Source of the DNA: Prinia subflava | Lineage: Eukaryota; Chordata; Aves; Passeriformes; Cisticolidae | Length of the DNA: 64,000 nucleotides | Direction of reading: 5' to 3' | NCBI RefSeq assembly: GCF_021018805.1 | Contig: NC_086258.1 | Span: 6,115,081 to 6,179,080 of the forward strand | Part shown: piece after piece, positions 15,101 to 26,705 of the stretch | Layout: each line of letters begins with the position of its first letter | Numbering within the stretch: position 1 is the stretch's first letter | The notes under the pieces: generated by a model | What the model was told of the DNA's origin: nothing | The model's input: the letters and a program-made list of their open reading frames with translations, nothing else | The model's database searches: none | Program-made: the position numbers and the translations under genes

Positions 15101-15923
15101 AATGATGCCACAGCACAGGGCATTTGTATTCTATCTGAGAGCAGAAATGTCCCTCCCGTTCCACTGACGCAGTCAGAAACTCTTCAAATACTTTAAAACA
15201 GATTTTACAGAAAGCTGGGTTTTACCAGGACTTGGGGTGAGGGTAATAAAAGTCCAGTTGGCCCCAACTCCTGGCGGCAGCTGGTCCTCCCCGTATTTCC
15301 CCCTAACCAAGAACCATTTCCTCCAGCTATTGTTTTATTCCCCACGACTTGCTGCTCTCCTGGAGCATTCCCATGGCCAGCCAGCCTCCAAAAGCTCAAA
15401 AGCTTTCTGCTACATCGCAAGAAAAAAGAGCATTGCAATGATTTCTTCTTAAACCTCCTTTTTTTCCCCTTCTCCTTTTTTTCCAGACCCTGCAAATTAA
15501 GTGTAAACAGACTCTATCTAGAAGCATCTCACCTGCTTGGCATTTTAGATCTGATTATTATTTAGATTAGGTTTCCAAAATTATAAACATCAAGCTACAG
15601 ATGGTAGAAACAAACAAAAAGGGTCAAAGAGAAGTGAGATATTTATCTGCTGCAGCTATGGAACAAATTTTGCTTTCAACTGAAGTCAAAGAAAACTTAG
15701 CTTGCTGCAGGAAAATTTTGTTGAACTTTACAGGAATAAAAGAAGAAAGAAAAACCACAGAAACCCAAGCAAAGAGCCAGAAAGGGAGGAGAAGGAAAAC
15801 GAAACTGGATCTTACCTTCTTTCTGAGTCTCACTTGCCCCGTAATGATGGCAACTACATACATTTTTAAAATCAAAATCGTGCTGTAGAACGTGAATGAC
15901 AGGAACACTTTATTTTCCATCAT
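12102..15923 (-). CDS. PTGES: Microsomal prostaglandin E synthase-1
   Basis: Glutathione-dependent isomerase of the MAPEG family that converts PGH2 to PGE2 in the ER and perinuclear membrane. Three exons on the minus strand, 15816-15923, 14348-14430 and 12102-12351, join to 146 codons with consistent phase; human is 152. The first helix carries KMYVVAIITGQVRLRKK, followed by AFANPED with the conserved Asp (D43, human D49). Exon 3 opens with the glutathione-binding RAHRNDME, then VGRVVHTVAY and RAPARSVAY, which hold the residues equivalent to human H113, Y117, R126, S127 and Y130. Two ATGs are adjacent (15923 and 15920); the first is used here, and the N-terminus is about six residues shorter than in mammals. 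A minisatellite abuts the exon 2 donor. The gene lies tail to tail with PRRX2. Confidence 0.96.
12352..14218 (-). other. PTGES: PTGES intron 2, outside the minisatellite
   Basis: Intron between the second and third coding exons. No exon, RNA gene or recognised transposon was found. Its 5' end, next to exon 2, is occupied by the tandem repeat described separately. Confidence 0.6.
14219..14342. repeat. Minisatellite next to PTGES exon 2
   Basis: About seven degenerate copies of a 16-19 base unit built on GGCACCAGGGAAGGCT or GGCACCAGGAATTCG. It ends about 5 bases from the minus-strand GT donor of PTGES exon 2 (14346-14347), so in the transcript it occupies the first bases of intron 2. Such arrays often vary in copy number between individuals. 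Confidence 0.85.
14431..15815 (-). other. PTGES: PTGES intron 1
   Basis: Intron between coding exons 1 and 2. It is AT-rich towards exon 1. No coding or repeat feature is recognised. Confidence 0.6.
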
Positions 15924-16308
15924 TTTGGGAGAACGTGCCGCTCGGTCTCTTCAGCACCCAAAGCCAGGGGAGGTCCTGGGCTTGGAGAGAGCCCCGCAGC
16001 AGAGACAGGACAGCTGCGTTCAAACACATCACAGACCCGCTCATTCTCCAGTGAAAGTCCCCAGCTCCTGCATCCCCCGCCAGGCTGCCGGGACAGCACA
16101 GAAACCGCAGCCAGCACATGGAGCAGCCTTCCTCGGCTCCTCACACCCTGCCACCACTCTCCCCGAGGCAGGAGAGAGCCCTGGAGGGGGCCCGGCACAC
16201 GGCTCGACCTCCGATCCCTCCAGCCCAGCCCAGCGCATCGCCCGCCCCGGCTCCCCGCGAGTGCCCCGAGGGCCGGGGCCGCACCGAGCATCCCCCGCTG
16301 CTCACCCG
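15924..16308 (-). promoter_or_regulatory. PTGES: PTGES 5' UTR and GC-rich promoter region
   Basis: Upstream of the PTGES start the sequence becomes CpG-rich, most strongly at about 16195-16308, consistent with a TATA-less promoter. The transcription start is not resolvable by eye. Confidence 0.5.
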
Positions 16309-16514
16309 CAGCCCTTCAGCTGTCCCAGGAGGAGTCAGGGAGAAGGTGAGCGCCTGCCTCAGCCTCCTCCAGCCCTGTCAGCCCTTCAGCCGTCCCAGGA
16401 GGAGTCAGGGAGAAGGTGAGCGCCTGCCTCAGCCTCCTCCAGCCCTGTCAGCCCTTCAGCCGTCCCAGGAGGAGTCAGGGAGAAGGTGAGCGCCTGCCTC
16501 AGCCTCCTGCAGCC
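16309..16514. repeat. 70-bp triplicated tandem repeat upstream of PTGES
   Basis: Three near-identical copies with a 70-base period, starting at 16309, 16379 and 16449; the third is slightly shorter. Differences are only a few single bases (for example CAGCTG versus CAGCCG), so the expansion looks recent. Each copy has AGAAGGTGAGC, which resembles a plus-strand splice donor. It sits about 390-590 bases upstream of the PTGES start codon. Confidence 0.9.
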
Positions 16515-17118
16515 CTGTCCCGGAGCCCACTCCTCCGTGGCCGCGCTTCCCGTCCCGCCCAGCGCTGGCTGAGCTCTCGCTCGCACGGCAGAGGCAGCCA
16601 AGCCTTTCCTGCGGATCCACCTGCCGAGGGATGCACAGGGGACACAGATGTCCCCTGGCCACCGGTGCCACCCACCCGGGAGCCTGGGCTGCCCCCGCAC
16701 CCCCGGCTGGGAGGGGAGCCCGGGAATGACCGGCCTGGAACCCAACCAGCGAAGCTTGGCAAAGCTCCCAAATTGCAAGAAGCGAAGAGTGAGGAGCCGC
16801 CTGCCCGCCCCAAAATCAGCTCCTGGTTGTCTCCGAGAGGATGAACCGGAGCAGCCAGGTGGAATTTTGTCCTTGGTTTAGAAAGCGCCCTGTGAATTTG
16901 GAGCTGGCTTTTCCTCAGCCATCGAACATTGTGGAATGAAGAGTGGGATCGAAACCTCTGCAGGCAGCTGGGCTGCTATTTAATGCAGACTTAACCCCTT
17001 CTCCCCCAGTGCTAGCAGCAGCAAAGCTCAGGGAGCCAGAGGCGTAGGGGCTGACAGGAGCTCTCCAAATTTATTAGAGTGCAAGGGCTAGATTTGGTGT
17101 TAATTTCCTTAACATAGG

Positions 17119-17260
17119 GAAAAAAAAAAGAAAAAAGAAAAAAGAAAAAAGAAAAAAGAAAAAAGAAAAAAGAAAAAAGAAAAAAGAAAAAAGAAAAAAG
17201 AAAAAAGAAAAAAGAAAAAAGAAAAAAGAAAAAAGAAAAAAGAAAAAAGAAAAAAGAAAA
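17119..17260. repeat. Heptanucleotide (GAAAAAA)n satellite
   Basis: About 20 nearly perfect copies of GAAAAAA with a 7-base period, purine-only on the plus strand. It ends in GAAAACAAATAC. The long minus-strand frame over it (Phe/Leu/Ser only) is an artefact of the repeat. Confidence 0.95.
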
Positions 17261-17263
17261 CAA

Positions 17264-20200
17264 ATACTTATTTCAGGAAAATAGAAAATTCTTTCCATTT
17301 GCCTCTGAATCTTCCTCATGGCCATTCTGCTGTGGTACTGCAAACCTAAAGACTCCACTGCTATGTGCAATGCTCTGGCTCAGCCCCATGACATGGGAAT
17401 GTACAGGTGAAGCACAAATCAGTGAAGAAAACACAAAGCCAGAGGTGCAATGGGACCTGCAGTGCAAGGATGTAGCTCCTGTGGTTTGTGTTGCCATGGC
17501 ATGGGGGTGAACGTGGAGTGGAGGCCATGTGGTCTAGTTTTCCTACCTCATACCCAGAAAAGTTTTGACAAACCAAAACCTCCTGCCAAGAAATGATGTG
17601 TACAGCGCACCCACAAATAACGGAAGATCTGATCACAGTTGGCAACACTTTGCACTGCAGTGGTTAATAAGGTGTAAAAGCTCCCCAGATTCATATTTAA
17701 CTGGCAGACAAGAATTTTACTTGAAATTCCAGGAACAGTTTGACAGATTTGTCTTCCTCTCCCACCCAACAAGGGTCATCTTTTGGTAAGTCTTGTGTCC
17801 TCAGATATGCTGAGTGTGAACCTGGGAAATTAAGATTGTGATTGCCACTGTATTGTTAGTGCTCCATAAAGCCACTCTGCAGTTCAGGCATTTATCATGG
17901 GCAATCCAAAAGAGCCATATATGTTACATTCAATAAATTGTGCAATTCCTGAACCCAGCTGGCTCTTTTGAATGTGACCAGACCTACAGCTCACAGACTA
18001 TTCGTGCACCTGGCATGGGGCCTTATAGTCACCCTTTTTCAACAGTGCAGAGAGCTTTTGAAAACCCCAAGCACTTGGGTTTAAGGGGGAGGTCCTTGCA
18101 GTTGGTCACCACCACCCTGGCGTCGGGGAGGCTGCAGAACAGGTCCTGGCACAGCCCAGTGCGGAGCTGTGTGGCCCCTGGCAGGCTGCTTCCCTGGGGG
18201 TGGCAGTGGGGACACAGGACATGCAGCAGCCGTGTGCATTCAGGCTCTGAGGTAAGAGCTGGGGTGTGCACCAGCAAACTACACCCAAACCCACCCACGT
18301 ATCTCTGGAGCTCAGCAGGGCATTGTAAACACCATGATGCCAAGTATAATTAGAGAGTGGCAAGGCCACATCCCAAACACTGCTCCCCCCCCATCCCTCT
18401 CCTCCAGAACTGATGGGGATCAGCCCAAAGCAGAGAAGACCTCTGTGCCCAGGGACTGGGGTTATGCAGGGCCAGACCAGCCCAACAGCACGGATGAGAC
18501 ATTCTCCAGCAGCCCCTCCTCCCAGGAGCCAGACCTTTCACCAACACATCACCCCCTCCACGCAGCAGCTCCGGTTTTTACCAGCTGATGATCCAGCCCA
18601 CGGGGTCTTCGGCAGTGGGGTCTTTTTCCTTCATGCACCTTCCTCCCCACCCAAGGCAGCCAACACCTCGCTGAGCAGCAGGAATATGCACCTGCAGACA
18701 AGCCAGGACTCCTCCTGCCAGCCAGCCAGCCTTCTCCTCCTTGGCATTGTTCAAACACTGGCAAGGAGCCCTGGACCATTTGCACCAGCAACTGGCACAA
18801 ATTTACATTAAATGGAGAGATCAAGAAGCACACCTTGTTTAGGGATAAGCCCCCAGGGAAAACTCAGGTGTGGATGTGTTAATTTTTTAAAAAAAGGGTT
18901 TTTTTCTGTGTGTTTATGCATTTCAAACCCCTTTCACTGTTACACAGAGTGGAACCCCAGAGGGGAGGGTTATGGATGGGCATGAGGAGCAGAAGATGAC
19001 TGCAAAGGCAGGTGTGATGCTCCTGGGATCCCAGCTCCTTTTTTACCAGGTTCAGGGGTCTCATGCTGGGTAGAACACATCCACACTTGTACCTCCCTGG
19101 CTTTTGAGACCCAAGGCAGCGCAGCTGCTGGAAGCGTGTTCAACCATGCCATTAATCCACGCGGAAGCAGGCTGTTAATATTAATGGTTTGATCCTCCTC
19201 CACAGAGCACATCCTGCCAGGACAGAGCCCTTGCCTGAAGCAGGCCAGGTCCTAAGGGCAGTTATCTCTTTAAACTACAAGTCATGCCTTAAAACCTTGA
19301 GCATGAGAGGTCTCAACCCAGGACAAGATCTACTTACACCCAACAACACTAGCCAAAAACATTGCTTTTTATTATTATTATTCTGAGAAATTATTAGTAA
19401 AAAATCCATGTGAGGCTTTGAAAGGCTAGGTCATCAGGTTAGACCGACCCCAGGAGCTGCAGGGAAAATTGCAGCATTTTGCTGGAGGAGGAACTGAACT
19501 GTAGGAGGCAGAAGGAATGAAAAATTCATGGGAGGTGCTCAAGAAAAGTACTTTAAAATAGAAGCCTGTAAAAGCAATTCTTGATCACACACAGGTTATT
19601 TATTTGACCAACTGAATTACACTGCAGTATAGTGACTACATTTTTTCCAATCTTGCTAGGCAGGGGAATTTCCTGGTGGCAGCAGAAGGAGAGGGTTGGT
19701 TCAGTGGAGCGCTGGCACGTCCGCTGGGGTTGCACAGCCTGGGCTCCACCCTGATCCCAGAGAAAAGCTGAGACTTTGAGCAGCTCAGATTCCCCAAAAT
19801 TTTCCCTAACCGATAACATCCCACAGCTGGGGCTCAGCAAAGAGCCCGAGGGGATTGCTCCAGGCTGGAGAAGATGGGCATGTGGGTGGCACTTCTCCAG
19901 GAAGCTTCCAGATGCTGGTGGAGAAGGTGCAGAGCCCAGCTGGGATTTTGCCTGCCCTAGGCCCACAGCTCAGCCCAGGAGCTGAGCTACATTCCCGGCT
20001 TGTTCCAATGACACTGGTGCCCTCCTTCCCTGCCATTTCCTCCTGCTGCTCCCAGTACAAAGCCTTGGAGCCTGCACACTCCAGTGATCACCTGCACCCA
20101 TCCTGGGAAACCCAGCTGCCAAGGAAGGCTGTGCTGGCTCATCAAACAAAATGACTTTTCAAGTAAAGGCATGAGTGTTTTAGCTGTTTATTAGCGAGAA

Positions 20201-20410
20201 GGGCGCTCCACCTGCGTTCCCTCCTCAATCTGCACGAAAGCTCCCACCATGACACACCTTCCATGGGTCTGTGAAATCCTCTTGCTTCACCTGCAGCTCC
20301 CTATCCCCAGGCTCCTGGGCTCCTCGTGCTTGTTTCAGTGAGTAGAACACAGAAGATGCTGCAAAGTCAGTAAGCAGTGGAACCGCCAGCATCTCTGGCC
20401 TCCAGCATCA
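17264..20410. other. Intergenic region between PTGES and TOR1B, part 1
   Basis: No exon or known repeat recognised. A short inverted repeat lies at 17907-17917 and 17960-17970 (CAAAAGAGCCA against TGGCTCTTTTG), capable of forming an 11-bp stem. Confidence 0.5.
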
Positions 20411-20415
20411 GCATC
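20411..20415. repeat. Target-site duplication, left copy
   Basis: GCATC immediately before the LTR terminal TG. The same five bases follow the LTR at 21454-21458. Confidence 0.75.
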
Positions 20416-21453
20416 TGTTGTGGTTTGACACTGGCCAAACACCAGGCATCCACAGAAGTTGCTCACTTGCCCTCCCCTGCTGCAGCTGGGCAGAGGAGAG
20501 AGAAAATTAATGAAGACTTCATGAGCTGAGACAAACACTGGGAGAAAACACTCCAAGTGCAAAACCGGCTCGGCTTAAAGGTGTGAAGTGAATTTATTCC
20601 TAACAAAATCAGAGGAGGATAATGAGAAGTAAAATAACCTTTTTAAAGGTTATTTGAAACACCTTTTCTTCCCCCTGCCCCTACCTCTTTCCCACTGACA
20701 GTGCAGGGAGACAGGCCATGGGAGTTTTGGACAGTTTGTCACCCAAGATTTTCTTCTGCTGCTCAGGGAGAGAAGTTGTTCCCCTGTGAGACCACAGGGT
20801 CCCTCCCAGGGGAGACAGTTCTCCATGAACCTCTCCAGTGTGGGCTCACTCTCAGGAGCAGCAGTCCTCCCCAGACTGCTGCAGCTTGGGTCACTGTTCC
20901 ACAGGGTGCAGTCCTCCAAGGACAGGCTGCTCCAGCCTAGCAGCAGGGCCCCCTCTCCACGGGGTCTTCCACTGGATCACAGCCTCCTCCAGGCATCCAC
21001 CCACTCCAGCATGGGCATCTCCTCCACGGGCTGTGGGTGGATCTCTGCATCCCCCTGGATCCCCAGGGGCTGCAGGGGCACAGCTGCTTCACCACGGTTC
21101 CACCACGGCCTGCAGAGGAATTTCAGCTCCAGCACCTGAAGCAGCTCCTGCCTCTCCTTCTCCACTGCCCTTGGTGTCTCCATGTTGTTTCCTTCACATG
21201 TTCTCACCTCCTCCTCTTCTCTGGCTAGAAAACAATTGTGTCCCTCACTTTGCTTTGATTTTCTTCTTAAATATGCTACGACAGAGGCATTACCATCATC
21301 CCTAATTGGTCCAGGCTTGGCCAGCAGTATGTCCATCTTCAGAGCCATCTGAAGGCTCTGGCAGACATGGTAGAAGCTTCTAGCACCTTCTCACAGAAGC
21401 CACCTCTGTGACCCTCCCTGCTACCAAAAATCAGGCAGAGGAAAACCAACACA
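20416..21453 (-). mobile_element. Avian endogenous retrovirus solo LTR
   Basis: A 1,038-bp element with TG...CA ends (TGTTGTGG at the left, CCAACACA at the right) and a 5-bp target-site duplication, GCATC. The interior matches a common avian LTR type as I know it: a degenerate run of CTCCA/CACGGG(C)TGCAG units, CTTCTTAAATATG, a GGCTTGGCCAGC block, and CTTCTCACAGAAGCCACC with GCTACCAAAA near the right end. The sense strand is minus: AATAAA lies near the left end, at about 20594-20601, read in reverse. No internal retroviral genes are present, so this is a recombination-derived solo LTR. The 5-bp duplication is usual for ERVL-like elements; the exact family needs a library comparison. Confidence 0.85.
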
Positions 21454-21458
21454 GCATC
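21454..21458. repeat. Target-site duplication, right copy
   Basis: GCATC directly after the LTR terminal CA, identical to 20411-20415. Confidence 0.75.
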
Positions 21459-24220
21459 TCAGGAAACAACTGGGATGCTTCAGCCTCTAGCAAACTCGGG
21501 CAGATTTTGTCTGGTTTGTATTTTAAAGTGACAGTACTGGCTGCAGTTATCTGAGAGGCCTCAGGCATGAGGAATGTACAATGAGACTCTTCCAAATTGT
21601 CCTTCACACACAGAAGAGCAGGAGAAAGCCATCAGGAGAGGCCCAGGGAAGGGGCAGGGGTGTGGTGGCTCCGAGTCTCAGGCAGAGCAGAGGAAGCTGC
21701 TGTTCCTCAGCCAGTCCCAGGGAACAGGCCCAGGGCCAAGTGAGAGGCAGTGGCACGTCCTCCTGCCTTTTTCCTCCAGCTCCATCCCCATCCTTTCCTG
21801 CCTGCTCCTGGGCTGCTGCTCAGCTCCCAGCCCCTCTCCTGCCCCAAATTGTCATACCCACCCTGTGTCCTCTGCTGCTGGGACACTGTGGAGACGCTTA
21901 GAAGAGAGGCCATCAGGCTGTGGGAGTGTGGGAAGTAGATTATTTTCTCTTATTCTGAGCCTCACATGGATTCATGCCTGGGCTTTCTCCTAGAGGAAAT
22001 AATTCCTTGGCTATGCTGCTCTGTGCCTTCAGGGATGAAACCCTGCTGGGAGAGGGGCTGAGGGAAGTTACTTCTCCTCTCTTCTGCTCTCTCTCTCTGT
22101 CCCAGATGGTTTAAGTGCTGGCTTTAGGCAGAGCTGCACCTGCCTAAAGGTGACACCAGGTAAAGGTGGGAGATGGGGGTCAGGGCTTGGGGTGTGGGGA
22201 AGCCACGTCTCTCTCTCACTCAGCCACACCTCAGCATCTCGTGATGTGTTTTGCTTCCCAAGAACCAGATCCCATCAGCTGTAAACAACAGGCAAAAAAC
22301 ACTTGTGTAACTGCCCAAAAAGAGGGAGTTTCCCCACCAGACAGGGAGAGGAACAAACTGCTGCCAAAAATTTCACGATTTGGGAACATTTCCTAGACTT
22401 CGAGGCTTGCAAAACTACAGTGTAGATGCAGATTCCCTGGTGGGGTGCTCTTAAGCAAGAGCAAAGGTAAAGGATGCATGGTCCAGCCTCCACATGCTGT
22501 GTTATGGACAGATGGGAATCAGGGCATGGGAATCACAGCATTAGGAGCCCTGGCTCACTAACAGGGCTGGGGAGAGGAGGCAGCTGTGGTCCCTGATTCC
22601 AGCCTTATGGAGAGCTGACGTTCAACAGAAATGAGCAGCTTCAAGGTGAAGAGTAGAAAACAAACCTCTTGTTTCCTGGGCTGTTAACCCTGCCTTGCAG
22701 CCCAGGAAGAACGGCTTGCAGAGTTTGTCAGTTTTAAAGTCTTTTAAGCCCTGTTCTCACCAGATAAGCATTTTTGAGTTCTTGCAGGAAAAGAGAGAAT
22801 GGAAAGGCCAGAACGTCACTGTCCCTGACCTGAGAGTGGCTACACCATGCTGGTGAAACCAGCTCCAAGGACAGCCTTTGTTCATGGCTTTGCCATAGAG
22901 CTCCACCTACCACAGAACTTTTTCCAAAACAAGAACTTATTTTTAAACCCCCGAGTTCTCTGTGTCCCCTCCATCACTCCCAAATTAAACAGCAGCATTT
23001 CCTCCCACCCTCCTGTGTAGGTCATGTTGTCTAGATCTCTTTAGCACAAATGCCAACCTCATAAGTGCTACCACTTTGCAATGTCCTGTAGGGTAATTGG
23101 GCTTCCTCATACAGATCAGGACCTCCTTCCCACCAGACCTGACTCAGGCAGAAGTCAGAGCTGCTTAGTAATTTGAGGTTTTATGAGTCAAGTCATTGTG
23201 TCATTGGTGCAGACACATCCTAAAACTTTCCCTTTTTCATGCACTGAGTCATGAACAACATATATTTTGGACTTGCTTTTAGGCCAAAAGGTGTTCTGGG
23301 TCTTAATTCTGATGTTGTTAATAAACACTCCTCACTAGCAATGCTAAAAACACCCTCCCCACAATCAGCCTGGAAAGCAGGGAGCAATTTGGCTGTGTTA
23401 TTTACAGCCCCTTTGCCTGGAAGCTTTTTATTGTGCTCTTTTCTTAGCTGGACTCTTGCTCACAGCAGTGGGAACACTGACACAGCATGACCCAGGCTGT
23501 ATGATCCTGACTTTATCCAGAGCAGAATTTGAATTGAATGATGCAAAGAAGTAGAAAAACCTCTCCACTCTACTCTGCAGGCAGTGATGCTTGGGCTAAC
23601 CATCCCAAGTTTTCTTCTCTGCCTGAATGATCCATTGGCAGGACTCTGGGAGCCTGCCCAGGTCCCATGCATTGATTACTCTCCTGATTTACATCCTTGT
23701 GTCCATGATGTTCCCAGAAATCTGCCCCACCCTGTGTTTATGCAATGCTGAAGCCCTCCATAGGGGAATATGTGCTTTTTGCAATTTTTACCAAACAGCA
23801 GAACACATCTCTCTACGACAGCAGGTTTCTGTTAATAGTGCCACTGACTCAGGCAAGAATGAACAAGAAGTTCCCTCGTTAGCAGGAGGAGAAGATGGAT
23901 CCCAGCTGTGGAAGGGCTGTAGGAACAGGAGGGTACGGGATGCTGCATTAGTGGAGCTACAGCTGTCCCACAAGGAGAGCTGGGCATCAGGAATGGGCAA
24001 GGAGCTGTGCTGCACCATTATTGCAGCGGGGGAGATTGGTGTGAGTGTTTAGTGGTGGAAGGGGCTGCTGCTCTTCACCATGAGTGAGGCCCTTGCAGGG
24101 TTGTAGCAGCCGTGGGACACGCCAAGGTAGGACGTGCCCCGTGGGAGATAGCAATGGATTGAGGCTCTCTGGTCCTATTCACCCTGATTCATCCAGTCTT
24201 CAGAAGCCAGAGATTAAGGT
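21459..24220. other. Intergenic region, part 2
   Basis: No exon, RNA gene or recognised repeat on either strand. Confidence 0.5.
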
Positions 24221-24229
24221 CTGAATCAC

Positions 24230-24500
24230 AAGGTTTAATTCTCTTTCTTGTAAATTTGTTGTCATACATGAAGGTAATGTTTGATAATTACATGCGTCAA
24301 GTCACGGTCCAAACTGTTGAAATTAAATTACTTCTCTAGGCAATTAAGTTCCATAATGAAACACGATTTTAACAATACATTCTATAATGAAACACAATTT
24401 AAATTAAGATGGTGATGATAATAATAATAAAAATAATGGTAGTATTTTTATAGGATCTCCTTCCCCTCTTGTTCATGTCACAGACAGACACACAGGAGAA
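24230..24500 (+). repeat. Unclassified repeat with trinucleotide core, copy A
   Basis: About 270 bases related to 26448-26705. Both open with CACAAGGTTTA, share GTTGTCATA, AAGTTCC.(T/A)AATGAAACA and TGAATT/TAAATT-AGATGGTGATGAT-like cores, and end with a shared 20-base GGATCTCCTTCCCCTCTTGT block and CATGTCACAGA. The middle is an impure GAT/AAT microsatellite. Confidence 0.7.
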
Positions 24501-26447
24501 TTAAGAAGAGCAGCAGTTCTTGCTCAGCTTTGCCCAGTATTCTCCTCCTTTGAAACATGTCTGTGAAAACACCTCTTACTCAGCTTCACCACAGTCCCAT
24601 TGCTTTCATCTCTCTTCAAAGGAGATTTCTCCATGCTTTTGATTATCCCAGTCATACTTTCATATTTCCCTCTATGCTGAAGCAAGCAGATGACCGGCAC
24701 ATGACTGCCAACTCCTTCACCCCTTGCACTTCAAATGTCCTTCAACCTCCTAAAAGCTCATTTTTCTTTTAAATGCCACAAGTCCTCACTGAGGGGGTCT
24801 AGGATGACTCCACACCAAGCTATTTAGTACTTTAGAGGGGCTACTCCTAAACTGTAGGAATTTCAGCAATGTTATATAGAAGGCAGCCCTGGGACACTTC
24901 ACTGCTATCGATCATTAGATCTGGCTCCTCATCCCTGTTCCTTCAGGGCCTCTCTGTATCCTCCAGCCAATCTCCTCTTCCTCTGTGCTCTTAGACTGAA
25001 CATTGTTCTTTGCAGAGCACATCCATTCTCCTCTTTTCAAGTCATTCCAGCTCCCTGTTGGCCACAGGGTTCCCAGCTCTCAACCACACATTTTAACAAT
25101 AGCTGGAAACTGGAGTCCTGCAGGGAACCTTTTATTTTAGCAGAGTACATTTTTCTTCCTGTTAGATAAAATACCTCCTGGAAAAACAACGTAACAGTTT
25201 TAGATCTCTTCTGGACCCTCCATCCTTTATTTAACTTTGAAGAATCTGTATGGAGATGATACTTTACAGGTCATTAAGAGTAAGATTTGACCAGGTAAAT
25301 CACCAGGTCCTCAGGCTTCCCTGAAATGACATTCTGATGTCCAAACCACAGAGAAAGACAGACCTGGTGAAATTTCCAGGGAGCCTCACTGGTCTCCACA
25401 GAAATCACCAAATCCCCTCTTGCTCAGGAAACCTCACTGCTGGTGCCTCAGTTTGTGGTTACTGACCCCCTCTGAGGCTCTCCAGAGCTGCCCTGTGGCC
25501 ATGGCTGGCACACTGCCTGCTGCTCGTCCTTGGCCCTGAAACCAGCTGGGCAGGACCAGCCCTGCTCCATAACCTCCCCAGCACTTCACGGGGTCCAGAC
25601 CCAGCCTCTCTGAACAAACAGGGAAGCTATTACAACAACAAAGAGTCACTTTCTCCTGATGAACCTACTTGTTCCTCAGTGTCAACTGCTGGGGCTGATT
25701 GAAACCAGGCAGAGGTCTTTACCTGGGCATGAGCTGAAGGCAGAGCAGGAAAAGCAGAGGTGCCAGTCAGAAAAGCTGCCATACAAGACTAATTTTAGTG
25801 ACCTGTGTTTAAGGCTCTTCCACAGGAGATAGGTGTAGGAGCAGGGTGTTGGCTTTGCTAAACCCCAAGCCAAACACAGCCTCTGATTCTGGTTCAACCA
25901 AAATCCTTTTAAATCCTCTTTCACCTAAGGGTCCAAACCATTGGATGGGGCTGTCTGCTTAATAACACCACCACCTTTGTGCTTTGGATGACATACAAGC
26001 CACTCACCACATCAGAGCCCATGACTGGAGTGAGGGCACAGCATTACTCATACCTTACTCCTCCTGTAGAATCCTCCCACACCGTGTGAGTGTTTTCTTA
26101 TTTCATCCAGCCAAAGTTTCATCTCTTTCACACCGTTTTTATCCCTAAATTATTACTTACAACAGAATTCTATTTAAGATAGTATATGGGCTAAAGTTTC
26201 CCTATTGTTTCTTGTTCTTTCAGTGAGAACTATTGCTACACAGGCAGACAGGCTCACACGAGACCTACTCTGCTCCAAGCCAGCCTGGAGAACAAAACCA
26301 GAAATTCCTGGAGGCAAGCCAAACAGGAACGCTCTCCAATTTCAAATTCTGGTCTCAATTTTAAAAACAAGGGTAAAAACCAAAAGCAGGATCAAGGCAG
26401 GTGAAGTTTAACTCTCAGTGTCCCCATCTTACCAGTGAGCACCTACA
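24501..26447. other. Intergenic region between the paired repeats
   Basis: About 1.95 kb between copies A and B. No retroviral coding sequence and no other gene is recognised here. If the two copies were LTRs, the interior has lost all identifiable content. Confidence 0.45.
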
Positions 26448-26705
26448 GCACAAGGTTTAGTTCTCTTCCTTATGGATGTGTTGTCATAAATTATGTGAAC
26501 GTTGGATATTTACATGCTAAGTTCACCATCCACACCATTCAAACTAAACTGCATCCTTGGACAATAAGTTCCAAAATGAAACAAAATCTGAATTGAGATG
26601 ATGATGATGGTGATGATAATGATGATGATTATGATCATCATCATCTTTTTATGGGATCTCCTTCCCCTCTTGTTCATGTCACAGAGAGACAAGCAGAGGA
26701 TTAGG
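26448..26705 (+). repeat. Unclassified repeat with trinucleotide core, copy B
   Basis: Second copy of the element at 24230-24500, in direct orientation and about 2.2 kb away. Its core is a (GAT)n/(ATC)n microsatellite at about 26598-26644. The final 40 bases are the best-conserved part between the copies. Confidence 0.7.

Noticed and set aside
16041..16844. Several GC-rich frames with an internally repeated AGAHLLPDSSWDG-like segment
   Set aside because: The repeated peptide only reflects the 70-bp DNA triplication; there is no splice or domain support for a gene.
17012..17370. Minus-strand frames rich in Phe and Ser with apparent membrane segments
   Set aside because: They are translations of the GAAAAAA heptamer repeat, open only because the unit lacks stops.
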